NCBI GenBank assembly: GCA_002083615.1 | Contig: MSXO01000053.1 | Coordinates: forward strand, 38,626-102,625 | Direction: 5' to 3' | DNA: 64,000 nucleotides | From: Proteobacteria bacterium ST_bin11 | GTDB lineage: Bacteria; Pseudomonadota; Gammaproteobacteria; Methylococcales; Methylomonadaceae | In this document: one piece after another, positions 56,147-64,000 of the stretch | Position numbering within the stretch: the stretch's first letter is position 1 | How the letters are laid out: each line of letters starts with the position of its first letter | Notes under the pieces: model-generated | Told to the model about the DNA's origin: nothing | Seen by the model: only the letters and a program-made list of their open reading frames with translations | Database searches by the model: none | Position numbers and translations under genes: made by a program

Positions 56147-56337
56147 TATTAATTGGTGTGGCGTCCGTCATCGCTAACAAGGAACACAGTGTATTCCATA
56201 CATGCTATGGAGCCAGATGAACTGGCGAATAGCTGAGCCAAGAAATTGAAAACTTTTTCGCCGACCAAATCACCTAATTTTTATAAGATTGACGCTAGCC
56301 ATAAAAGCGCGGCACAATCGATTAACAGTCACAAATA

Positions 56338-56919
56338 ATGGACAGGTCTGAGTTATGGCCTAGCTGTTTAATAGCAGCAGTAACTTCAAAAGTCATCATT
56401 ACTACCATGCCTACTTTCATCATCTCGTGCTTAGTCTTAAGTACTCTAACCCTAAGCCAAAATGCCTTTTTGCCCCTATTGAATATAGAGGCCGTCTGGG
56501 CGTCCTGCGCCGGCCTCGCGGTGCTTTTCCTGTTGGGTGGTTGTTTGAAATTCGCGCCCACCAGGGTGTGGCACGATGGTTTTGCCTGCGCTGGCTTGTG
56601 GACTTGGTATGGTTATTGGAGCCCTATGTTCAGCGACGGCTCGCCTCAATTCAGCGTATTTCCGGTGTATTTCGCCTTGCTCAGTAGTTGGATGCTACTT
56701 GGCTTGATCAATAAAAGTTCGCAGTTTGATTGGGAATCGCAAGAATCTTTGCGTTATTTGCAAAAATATTTGGCCCGCTTCGACACCTGTGTAGTCGCTG
56801 GATTGGTGCTGATTTGTCTTGCGTTACCGGAGCACTATCTTTCCTACCCAATTGCAATGACCTTCTTCATCGTCCGCAGTGCTTTTCAGCGCTGCCTGGA
56901 AATCATTGATAGTCTATGA
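56338..56919 (+). CDS. Hypothetical membrane protein
   Basis: Protein of 193 aa with five or so hydrophobic segments (about 24-45, 50-66, 75-95, 103-122, 147-180). Alternative start at ATG 56407; neither has a clear ribosome site. No family recognised. It is convergent with acnB. Confidence 0.5.
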   Translation: MDRSELWPSCLIAAVTSKVIITTMPTFIISCLVLSTLTLSQNAFLPLLNIEAVWASCAGLAVLFLLGGCLKFAPTRVWHDGFACAGLWTWYGYWSPMFSDGSPQFSVFPVYFALLSSWMLLGLINKSSQFDWESQESLRYLQKYLARFDTCVVAGLVLICLALPEHYLSYPIAMTFFIVRSAFQRCLEIIDSL

Positions 56920-57023
56920 GTTTCGGACAATCCACTTTCTCAACATCCATCCGCTGTACTACTGCCTAGCCTAATACGGTAGCGCCCCTTCTCTAAAGAC
57001 GAATCCCTTGATTGGCTAGTCTT

Positions 57024-57056
57024 GGAGCAGCGCGGCGGAAACCAGCCGCCTGCTCC
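57024..57056 (-). terminator. Hairpin downstream of acnB
   Basis: Stem of 12 bp with one bulged base (GGAGCAGGCGGC and complement on the coding strand), 17 bases past the acnB stop. No T-run follows. It is the likely 3' end structure of the icd-uma2-acnB transcript. Confidence 0.5.
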
Positions 57057-57072
57057 TAAGCCACGCACCGGG

Positions 57073-59631
57073 CTATGCTACTTCCTTAGCCTTATCTTGA
57101 TAACTTTCGATTTGATCGAAATTAAGATAGCGATAAGTATCGGCGCTGGTTTGTTCGATGCTGGCGGCATATTGCATGTATTCCGCCACCGTCGGAATCT
57201 TACCCAACAACGAGCACACCGCCGCCAATTCTGCCGAAGACAAATAGACATTGGCGCCATTGCCCAAACGGTTGGGGAAGTTACGCGTCGATGTTGAAAC
57301 AACGGTCGAGCCTTCCGCTACCCGCGCCTGGTTGCCCATGCACAAGGAGCAACCTGGCATTTCGGTGCGGGCACCGACTTTACCGAAAGTGCCGTAATAG
57401 CCCTCTTCGATCAATTGGTTTTGGTCCATTTTGGTCGGCGGTGCCACCCACAAACGGGTCGGCAAGGCCCCGGATTTTTCCAGTAATTTGCCGGCGGCAC
57501 GGAAATGACCGATGTTGGTCATGCAGGAGCCAATGAATACTTCATCGATTTTGGTACCGGCAACTTCCGACAGCGGCTTGATGTCGTCCGGATCGTTCGG
57601 GCAAGCTAACAGCGGCTCGGTGATTTCGTTCAAATCGATTTCAATAATTTCCGCGTATTCGGCGTCCTGATCCGCTTCCATCAATACCGGATTCGCCAAC
57701 CAATCCTGCATGGCTTTAATCCGGCGTTGGATGGTTCTGACATCGCCATAACCTTCGGCAATCATCCATTTCAACAAGGTGATGTTGGAGTTTAAATATT
57801 CACGAATCGGCGCTTCGTTTAGCTTGATGGTGCACCCACCGGCAGAACGTTCCGCTGAGGCGTCGGACAGTTCGAATGCTTGCTCGACTTTTAAATCCGG
57901 CAAACCCTCGATTTCCAGGATTCGGCCGGAAAACACGTTTTTCTTGCCTTGCTTGGCAACGGTCAAGGAGCCACTTTTCAGAGCCGCATAAGGAATGGCG
58001 TTCACTAAATCGCGCAGGGTAATGCCGGGTTGCATCTGGCCTTTGAATCGCACCAACACCGATTCCGGCATATCCAACGGCATCACGCCGGTCGCGGCGG
58101 CAAATGCCACCAAACCGGAACCCGCAGGAAATGAGATACCGATCGGGAAACGGGTATGCGAATCGCCGCCGGTACCGACGGTATCCGGCAACAACATCCG
58201 GTTTAGCCACGAGTGAATCACACCATCGCCAGGTCGCAGCGAAACGCCGCCACGTGTCATGATGAAATCCGGCAGAGTATGCTGCATTTGCACGTCGACC
58301 GGTTTGGGATAAGCAGCGGTGTGGCAGAAGGATTGCATCACCAAATCTGCCGAGAACCCCAGGCAGGCCAAGTCTTTTAACTCGTCGCGGGTCATCGGGC
58401 CGGTGGTGTCTTGCGAACCGACCGTTGTCATTTTCGGTTCGCAATAACTGCCCGGTCTGACACCGGCTACGCCGCAGGCTTTACCAACCATTTTTTGCGC
58501 CAGGGTAAAACCCTTGCCACTATCGTGGGCAACACCCAAACGACGGAAAACCGCAGACGCCGGCAAGCCCAAGAATTGGCGGGCGCGATCAGTCAACCCC
58601 CGACCGATGATCAAGGGAATCCGGCCACCGGCGCGCACTTCATCGAAAATCACTTCGGTTTTTAACGCAAACTCGCAGATCACTTCATCGGTAGCGTAGC
58701 GTTTGACAACACCTTGATAAGGATAAATATCGATCACATCGCCCATCGCCATCCCGGTGACGTCGCATTCGATCGGCAAGGCTCCGGAATCTTCCATGGT
58801 GTTGAAGAAAATCGGCGCGATCTTGCCGCCGATACAAACGCCGCCGCCGCGTTTATTGGGGATAAACGGAATATCGTCACCCATGAACCACAGCACTGAG
58901 TTGGTCGCCGACTTGCGTGAAGAACCCGTGCCGACCACGTCGCCGACATAGGCCACCGGAAAGCCCTTGGCTTTCAGTTCGGTAATTTGCTGCTCAGCGT
59001 TGGTGATGCCGTCGCGCGGCATTTTCAGCATCGCTTTGGCGTGCAACGGAATGTCCGGTCTGGACCAAGCATCCGGCGCGGGAGACAGATCGTCGGTATT
59101 GGTTTCGCCGGTGACTTTAAATACGGTGACTGTGAGTTTTTCCGGCACTTCCGGCTTAGAGGTAAACCATTCGGCATCGGCCCAGGATTGCAGGACTTGT
59201 TTGGCGTGTTGATTGCCAGCTTCGGCTTTTTCCTGCACATCATGGAAGGCGTCAAAAATCAGCAATATATGGGATAGGGCTTGTGCGGCAATCGGAGCTA
59301 AAGAAGGGCTGTCCAGCAAATCAATTAGCGGTGCGACGTTGTAACCGCCGAGCATCGTGCCCAGCAGCTCGGTGGCTTTTTCCGCAGTCAGCAAGGGTGA
59401 AGTCGCCTCGCCTTTAGCGACAGCCGTCAGGAAACCGGCTTTGACATAAGCCGCCTCATCGACACCAGCTGGAATCCGATTAGTCAGCAAATCCAGCAGT
59501 AACGCTTCCTCGCCAGCAGGCGGCTGTTTCAGTAATTCGACCAGCGCCGCCACTTGCTCGGCATCCAAGGGTTTAGGCACCACGCCTTCGGCGGCGCGTT
59601 CGGCTACGTGTTTTAGATATTGTTCTAACAT
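57073..59631 (-). CDS. acnB: Aconitate hydratase B
   Basis: Iron-sulfur enzyme of 852 aa converting citrate to isocitrate in the TCA cycle. The N-terminal HEAT-like domain begins MLEQYLKHVAERAAEG; the swivelling domain (VGDVVGTGSSRKSATNSVLW) precedes the catalytic domains, the AcnB order. Cluster cysteines are seen in GSCMTNIGHFRAAG and GCSLCMGNQARV. The frame opens to 59748, but ATG 59631 is the family start. It is the last of three same-strand genes after icd and uma2. Confidence 0.95.
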   Translation of the reverse strand: MLEQYLKHVAERAAEGVVPKPLDAEQVAALVELLKQPPAGEEALLLDLLTNRIPAGVDEAAYVKAGFLTAVAKGEATSPLLTAEKATELLGTMLGGYNVAPLIDLLDSPSLAPIAAQALSHILLIFDAFHDVQEKAEAGNQHAKQVLQSWADAEWFTSKPEVPEKLTVTVFKVTGETNTDDLSPAPDAWSRPDIPLHAKAMLKMPRDGITNAEQQITELKAKGFPVAYVGDVVGTGSSRKSATNSVLWFMGDDIPFIPNKRGGGVCIGGKIAPIFFNTMEDSGALPIECDVTGMAMGDVIDIYPYQGVVKRYATDEVICEFALKTEVIFDEVRAGGRIPLIIGRGLTDRARQFLGLPASAVFRRLGVAHDSGKGFTLAQKMVGKACGVAGVRPGSYCEPKMTTVGSQDTTGPMTRDELKDLACLGFSADLVMQSFCHTAAYPKPVDVQMQHTLPDFIMTRGGVSLRPGDGVIHSWLNRMLLPDTVGTGGDSHTRFPIGISFPAGSGLVAFAAATGVMPLDMPESVLVRFKGQMQPGITLRDLVNAIPYAALKSGSLTVAKQGKKNVFSGRILEIEGLPDLKVEQAFELSDASAERSAGGCTIKLNEAPIREYLNSNITLLKWMIAEGYGDVRTIQRRIKAMQDWLANPVLMEADQDAEYAEIIEIDLNEITEPLLACPNDPDDIKPLSEVAGTKIDEVFIGSCMTNIGHFRAAGKLLEKSGALPTRLWVAPPTKMDQNQLIEEGYYGTFGKVGARTEMPGCSLCMGNQARVAEGSTVVSTSTRNFPNRLGNGANVYLSSAELAAVCSLLGKIPTVAEYMQYAASIEQTSADTYRYLNFDQIESYQDKAKEVA

Positions 59632-59653
59632 GATGATTTCCGGTAAAAAGATA

Positions 59654-60268
59654 TTAGGCTTGGGATAGGTTGGCTTCGGCGGCAGCTTGTTCGGCGATAA
59701 AGGTGCGCATATCGTCGTTATCCACTCTGGCATAAATGTCAGCGACACTGAGACTCAAATCAACCGAGTCGAACGGCACTTCGTCGCCGAGAAAATAGTG
59801 ATTGGAGACCCAGCCCTCACTACGTCGGCAGACTTCTACGTCGACTATGTCTTGCTCGATGAGTACGTATTCCTGCAAAGTGGGGATGGTTTGATACAAG
59901 CGGCGTTTGATGGTTTCATCACGACGACGCGTAGATTTTGACAACACTTCGACGACTAGCACCGGGGTTTCAGCGTAGTACTCGTGGACAGAAGTATCTT
60001 CGCAAACCACCATCGTATCGGGATAGAACAGGTATTGACCAATTTTAACTTTTAAATCAGAGGAGAATGATTCACAGAGTTTGCCTCGCAGATGTGCGTG
60101 CAAAGCCGCTGCGATATTTCCTTTTATGCGTTCGTGATTCTTGCTGGCACCAGACATCGCCACCAGTTCACCATCATCGTACTCATGCTTGGTATCGCTC
60201 AGCAATTCCGCTGCCAGATAATCTTCGAGCGAAATCCAGGTTTGTTCGAACTGTGGTTGCGCGCTCAT
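59654..60268 (-). CDS. Uma2 family endonuclease-like protein
   Basis: Protein of 204 aa with the DUF820/Uma2 PD-(D/E)xK-like core: KHEYDDGELVAMSGAS, YPDTMVVCED and VLVVEVLSKSTRRRDE, with the D-x(n)-E-V-L pattern of the active site. Function in bacteria is not settled. GGAGGAGG precedes ATG 60268; the frame opens to 60292. It sits oddly between two TCA-cycle genes, which suggests a later insertion into the cluster. Confidence 0.85.
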   Translation of the reverse strand: MSAQPQFEQTWISLEDYLAAELLSDTKHEYDDGELVAMSGASKNHERIKGNIAAALHAHLRGKLCESFSSDLKVKIGQYLFYPDTMVVCEDTSVHEYYAETPVLVVEVLSKSTRRRDETIKRRLYQTIPTLQEYVLIEQDIVDVEVCRRSEGWVSNHYFLGDEVPFDSVDLSLSVADIYARVDNDDMRTFIAEQAAAEANLSQA

Positions 60269-60288
60269 AACCGCCTCCTCCAATAAAA

Positions 60289-61299
60289 TCAACTCATCGC
60301 GTCAACGATGGCCTGCCCCATTTCCTTGGTGCCGTATTTGCTGCCAGCGTTCAAGTCAGGGGTGACATAAACCCCGCCGTTCACGACTTTTTCTATCGCG
60401 TTTAGCATGCGCACGGCGGCTTCGTGTTCGCCGAGATGATTCAGCATCATTACACCACCCATCATCACCGCTGTGGGATTGGCGATATTTTTGCCGGCTA
60501 TGTCCGGCGCACTGCCGTGCACCGCTTCGAACAAAGCCGCGTCAGCGCCAATATTGGCACCGGGGATCAAGCCTAGGCCACCGACTAAACCCGCGGTTAA
60601 ATCGGACAAAATATCGCCGAACATATTGGTCGTTACGACCACATCAAATTGCTCGGGTTTCATCACCATATGCATACAGGCTGCATCAACGATTTTTTCG
60701 TCGAACTCTATGTCCGGATATCTAGCCGCTACTTCCCGCGCGGCTCTTAGGAACAAGCCTTGGGTGTATTTCAAAATATTGGCCTTGTGGCAAACCGTGA
60801 CTTTCTTGCGGTCGTTGTCGATGGCGTATTTAAAGGCATATTCGACAATGCGCTCGGACCCTGCCTTGGTCACCACGGCCAAGCTTTCGGCAATGTCTTT
60901 GGCCGGGGTCAAATAGTGTTCCAGTCCCACATATAGACCTTCGGTGTTCTCGCGGACAATCACAATATCGACATCGTCGTAGCGGGTTTTGACACCTTTC
61001 CAGCTTTTGGCCGGACGCACGTTGGCGTAAAGATCGTATTGTTTGCGCAGTTCCACGTTGATGCTGCGAAAACCTTCCCCGACCATAGTGGTTAACGGGC
61101 CTTTGAAGGCAACCCGTGTTTGAGCGATAGACTCCATCGTCGCGTCCGGCAGCGGGGTTCCGGTTCTCTCATACGCCGCCATGCCGGCTTCCGCCTCATG
61201 CCAATTGATTTTCGCACCGGAAGCGTTAATCACCGCGACCGCAGCATCCATGATCGAAGGGCCAATACCATCACCTTTAATCAACGTGACGTTATGCAT
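60289..61299 (-). CDS. NAD-dependent isocitrate dehydrogenase
   Basis: Decarboxylating dehydrogenase of 336 aa, giving 2-oxoglutarate. Motifs are LIKGDGIGPSIMDA, VRENTEGLYVGLEH (the phospho-serine site of E. coli-type IDH is replaced), NMFGDILSDLTAGLVGGLG and FEAVHGSAPDIAGKNIANP. Length and the cofactor-site region favour the short NAD form over NADP-type icd; isopropylmalate dehydrogenase is excluded by the Asn-Thr-Glu-Gly-Leu-Tyr block. A GGAGA site precedes the ATG. Confidence 0.9.
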   Translation of the reverse strand: MHNVTLIKGDGIGPSIMDAAVAVINASGAKINWHEAEAGMAAYERTGTPLPDATMESIAQTRVAFKGPLTTMVGEGFRSINVELRKQYDLYANVRPAKSWKGVKTRYDDVDIVIVRENTEGLYVGLEHYLTPAKDIAESLAVVTKAGSERIVEYAFKYAIDNDRKKVTVCHKANILKYTQGLFLRAAREVAARYPDIEFDEKIVDAACMHMVMKPEQFDVVVTTNMFGDILSDLTAGLVGGLGLIPGANIGADAALFEAVHGSAPDIAGKNIANPTAVMMGGVMMLNHLGEHEAAVRMLNAIEKVVNGGVYVTPDLNAGSKYGTKEMGQAIVDAMS

Positions 61300-61625
61300 T
61301 CAGTTCTCCTAATTAATTTAAAAATTGAAAATTCTTGAGGCGCGGGTTTGGCTGCAATACAAAGCTGGTCTAACCGCTTTACGCCAGTCCAAAACACCCG
61401 TATTGGACCCAATAATACACAGTTTCGCTGTCAACCGCATGGCTATACAGCAATCCAGAACCTGCCGCTTTTTTGGCGACTTTTGTTTGGGCCTATCCAA
61501 CTTACCCGATAAGGCTAGCAAGATTCATACCCTGGTGGACAAGCCGATATTCAAGCTTCCAGGTTTTAAAAAAGCGCTATGATCGCCTTGCTATCATTTC
61601 GCTATAAACTCTATCGCCCATCCCT
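61300..61625. other. Intergenic promoter region
   Basis: About 325 bases between the divergent icd and ABC-transporter genes. A plus-strand frame at 61325 (85 codons) starts at a weak TTG without family likeness and is not accepted. Confidence 0.4.
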
Positions 61626-62540
61626 ATGATCACAGTCGATAAGCTGATTTTCGAATACCCCGGCCTACGCGCCTTAGATGACGTGTCGTTTACTATCGCC
61701 GCCGGCAGTATTACGGCGCTCGTTGGTCCCAACGGCGCGGGCAAAACTACGCTCTTGCGCTGCATGGCCGCTTTGGATCAACCGGTTAGCGGCAGCATCA
61801 ATATCGCCGGTATCGACGTGTTGGAACAGCCGCGCGAGTGCCATCGCATCATCGGCTATTTATCTGATTTCTTTGGGCTTTACCAACGCTTAACCGTGCG
61901 GCAATGTTTGCATTATGTGGCTCGTGCGCAAGGCATATTGGCTGCCGATTGCGCTACTGCCATAGACAACGTCAGCCGGCGCTTACACATACACGACCGA
62001 TTAGAAAATAGCCCTGCCCAGTTATCGCGTGGCTTACGGCAAAGAGTAGCCATCGCACAAGCCATCATCCACAAACCTCCGGTAGTGTTGTTAGACGAGC
62101 CGGCCTCTGGCTTGGATCCGGAAGCCCGCCATGAATTGGCCCAGCTATTTCTGGATTTGCAAGCCCAAGGCATGACACTGCTGGTGTCTTCGCATATCCT
62201 CGCCGAACTGGAAGCTTACTGCTCCGACATGCTGGTGCTGCGCCAAGGACGGATCGTCGAGCAAATTACAGTGAAAGCGCCGACCTTGCTAAAACCGTTT
62301 AAATTGTTGCTGGCAAAACCGGTCGAGAACCTGCAGCAACTCTTGCAATCCATACCGCAGATAACGGTGTTAAACAGCGACGATAAGCAACAAGCTTTGC
62401 TGCAACTCGGCGGCGATGCGATGCTACAGCACCAAGTGTTGAAAGCCCTGATCAGCCTGGATTTATCGGTCTGCGAATTCGCCCCGGCTTCCAGCAATCT
62501 CCAAGACGCCTATTTGCAAACCCTTCGGCAAATCGCATGA
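61626..62540 (+). CDS. ABC transporter ATP-binding protein
   Basis: ATPase subunit of 304 aa. Walker A GPNGAGKTTLL (about 35-45), signature LSRGLRQRVAIAQ, Walker B VVLLDEPASGLDPEA and the H-loop SSHILAE are intact. The C-terminal 90 residues resemble the tail of CcmA/YhaQ-type exporters. It is coupled to the permease gene by ATGA. Confidence 0.92.
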   Translation: MITVDKLIFEYPGLRALDDVSFTIAAGSITALVGPNGAGKTTLLRCMAALDQPVSGSINIAGIDVLEQPRECHRIIGYLSDFFGLYQRLTVRQCLHYVARAQGILAADCATAIDNVSRRLHIHDRLENSPAQLSRGLRQRVAIAQAIIHKPPVVLLDEPASGLDPEARHELAQLFLDLQAQGMTLLVSSHILAELEAYCSDMLVLRQGRIVEQITVKAPTLLKPFKLLLAKPVENLQQLLQSIPQITVLNSDDKQQALLQLGGDAMLQHQVLKALISLDLSVCEFAPASSNLQDAYLQTLRQIA

Positions 62541-63835
62541 ATCTGAATCCCGAATTTCAACGCCAACTGATTTTGGAATGTTCGCAAGCTCGCCTAATAG
62601 GCGCGCCGGTCGTGCTGGGTGCACTGTTTACCTTGACCTATTTCCTGGATAACTATCGGCTAGGACATATCACAGCTCAATCCGCACTGACAGTGTTTAT
62701 GCTGATTACCCTGTTATGGGGTACGCGGCAAAGCCTGGATAGTATCGTCGAGGAATACCGGGACCACACCTGGGACACGCAACGCTTATCAGCGCTCGGC
62801 CCTTGGCAAATGGCTTGGGGCAAATTGCTAGGCAGCACAAGCATGGTTTGGTACTGCGCCAGCATCTGCTTACTGGTTTACACCCTTACCGCAGACAACG
62901 TGACAGCCCTACCCTTACTATTTTTTAACATCATTGGCACCGCCTTATTAGTGCAAAGTGCCGGACTTTTAATGGGTTTACTGGCCGTACAGCGCGGGCA
63001 ACTTAAAACCGGGTCCTTGCTGATTGTGATCCTGGTAGGCTTTATTGTTGCCATGCCGCCGCTGTCCGATTTAACCGATACGACCAACTATTTGCCCGAT
63101 ACTCTGCAAAACCGATCCTGGTATAGCGTGACCGTGAACGCGCAGGCTTTGCACCAAATCAGCCTGGTTTGCGCATTATTCTGGTGCATGATAGGTAACT
63201 ATCGCTTGTTGTCACAAAACCTGGGCTTGCGCAATTTGCCCTGGGCTTGGTTGGGATTTACCCTGTTTTTAGTCGTATACTTAGGCGGTTTTATTCCAAA
63301 CTCCAGCTACTCGTTTTCCCTGGCAGCATTTACGGTTTGTAGCCTGTTGACTTACATCGGCGTGATTGTCGAACGTCACGACCCGATGCGCATTAAACGC
63401 TTGTTAGACTATCAGCGACAAGGCACTTGGCGACGCATCGGCGAGGAATTGCCCTTGGCTGTGTTGAGTTTTGCCCTTAGCTTGCCGTTTGCCATTTTTC
63501 TGAGCTTCCAACAACAGCGATTTGCCTGGCTGGACCTTTCCCTGCATACCTACCCGTTGGCTATCGCCCTATTAGTCTTGCGCGATTGCGCTGTTTACTT
63601 ATTTTTTTGCTACGGTAAAAACCCGCAACGCGCTTTCGGCCTTAGTTTGCTGTCCGCCGCGCTGCTATACGGTATTTTACCCGGCCTCTTCAGCGCGATA
63701 GGTATGACGGGTATTTCAGCCTTATTCTTTCCGCTGTGGGCGGATTCCGCATTTTCCGCGTTAGCCTTTGCCGCGCTGCAAAGCGGACTGATTTTAAGTC
63801 TGCTTTACCAACGCTGGCGGCAAAATATTTCCTGA
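62537..63835 (+). CDS. ABC-2 type permease
   Basis: Membrane subunit of 432 aa with about 11 hydrophobic segments and no recognised substrate domain. It overlaps the ATPase gene by four bases, so the two form one exporter. The order and size match two-gene ABC-2 exporters whose substrate is unknown. Confidence 0.85.
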   Translation: MNLNPEFQRQLILECSQARLIGAPVVLGALFTLTYFLDNYRLGHITAQSALTVFMLITLLWGTRQSLDSIVEEYRDHTWDTQRLSALGPWQMAWGKLLGSTSMVWYCASICLLVYTLTADNVTALPLLFFNIIGTALLVQSAGLLMGLLAVQRGQLKTGSLLIVILVGFIVAMPPLSDLTDTTNYLPDTLQNRSWYSVTVNAQALHQISLVCALFWCMIGNYRLLSQNLGLRNLPWAWLGFTLFLVVYLGGFIPNSSYSFSLAAFTVCSLLTYIGVIVERHDPMRIKRLLDYQRQGTWRRIGEELPLAVLSFALSLPFAIFLSFQQQRFAWLDLSLHTYPLAIALLVLRDCAVYLFFCYGKNPQRAFGLSLLSAALLYGILPGLFSAIGMTGISALFFPLWADSAFSALAFAALQSGLILSLLYQRWRQNIS

Positions 63836-64000
63836 TTAGTAAACTGCTTGAGCTAAACCAAAAAAAGTCCGTCCTGCCCGCCGGGCTATACCCAAAGGGC
63901 ACAAGATCGGGCATCCAATGCGATGGATGGCAAACTTCGAGCTATCCCTGCAGCCTGGTTTTCGGCAGTCCCTGCCGAAATGAGTGCGTCCGTGAGGACG
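63836..64000. repeat. Downstream region with palindromic repeat half-unit
   Basis: Non-coding. A 9-bp palindrome (TTTCGGCAG, loop TCC, CTGCCGAAA; 63960-63980) is preceded by CCCTGCAGCCTGG and resembles the arms of the 24079-24179 element. The window ends inside it, so its full length cannot be seen. Confidence 0.55.

Noticed and set aside
61325..61582. 85-codon plus-strand frame upstream of the ABC genes
   Set aside because: Starts at a weak TTG and runs through a promoter region; no family likeness.
1..64000. CRISPR array
   Set aside because: No regularly spaced short direct repeats were seen; the repeats present are isolated palindromes.
1..64000. DGR template repeat or reverse transcriptase inside the window
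   Set aside because: I looked for a third copy of the LRGGSW-GFRLA segment and for reverse transcriptase motifs and found neither.

Overview
The window looks like chromosomal DNA of a gammaproteobacterial methanotroph of the Methylomonas/Methylococcales type. This is inferred from gene content: rpiA, formate-tetrahydrofolate ligase, a c-type cytochrome P460, NAD-type isocitrate dehydrogenase next to acnB, and gammaproteobacterial greB, slyD, dbpA and prfC. No pathway-defining methane oxidation gene lies here, so the genus is not proven.

Layout. 0.3-4.6 kb: core metabolism (ilvA divergent from rpiA, then fhs). 4.8-14 kb: a chemosensory locus, cheW-MCP-cheA-STAS-cheY-MCP on the minus strand and divergent cheR-cheD-cheB on the plus strand. 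cheR appears to start at an ATT codon. 14-17.5 kb: a sugar transporter and a secreted GH3 beta-glucosidase. 17.7-26 kb: an accessory region in decay, with a frameshifted thiopurine methyltransferase, an acyl-carrier-like gene broken by a stop, a TolC fragment and the relic of a diversity-generating retroelement (DGR).

The DGR relic is the main find. Two adjacent TIR-FGE fusion genes end in 105-base segments of equal length. These differ mostly at first and second codon positions that an adenine-rich template would explain. Each gene is followed by an 8-bp stem, 4-base loop hairpin about 45 bases past the stop. Between the genes lies the first 35 codons of an avd-like gene, ending where a 101-bp palindromic repeat begins. 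No reverse transcriptase or template repeat is visible here, so the targets are either frozen or served from elsewhere in the genome.

26-35.5 kb: slyD, greB, a small membrane gene, a gamma-glutamylcyclotransferase-like gene and dtd, then a Cys/His-repeat lipoprotein, an MCP with a C-terminal PilZ domain, a GIY-YIG-like protein, a secreted beta-helix protein, and an OFA-family transporter with its 42-aa partner. 35.8-45.9 kb: a TonB-dependent receptor, tRNA-Leu(CAG) with a dead integrase fragment beside it, prfC, an HDAC-like hydrolase, cytochrome P460 and cstA. 46.3-49.8 kb: a second signalling cluster (MCP, CBS-GGDEF cyclase, LuxR-type regulator). 50-64 kb: a methyltransferase, a PEP-CTERM-like exported protein, dbpA, an acyltransferase, mepA, a HIT protein, the acnB-uma2-icd cluster and an ABC transporter. 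Palindromic intergenic repeats recur (24.1, 26.0, 29.2 and 63.96 kb).
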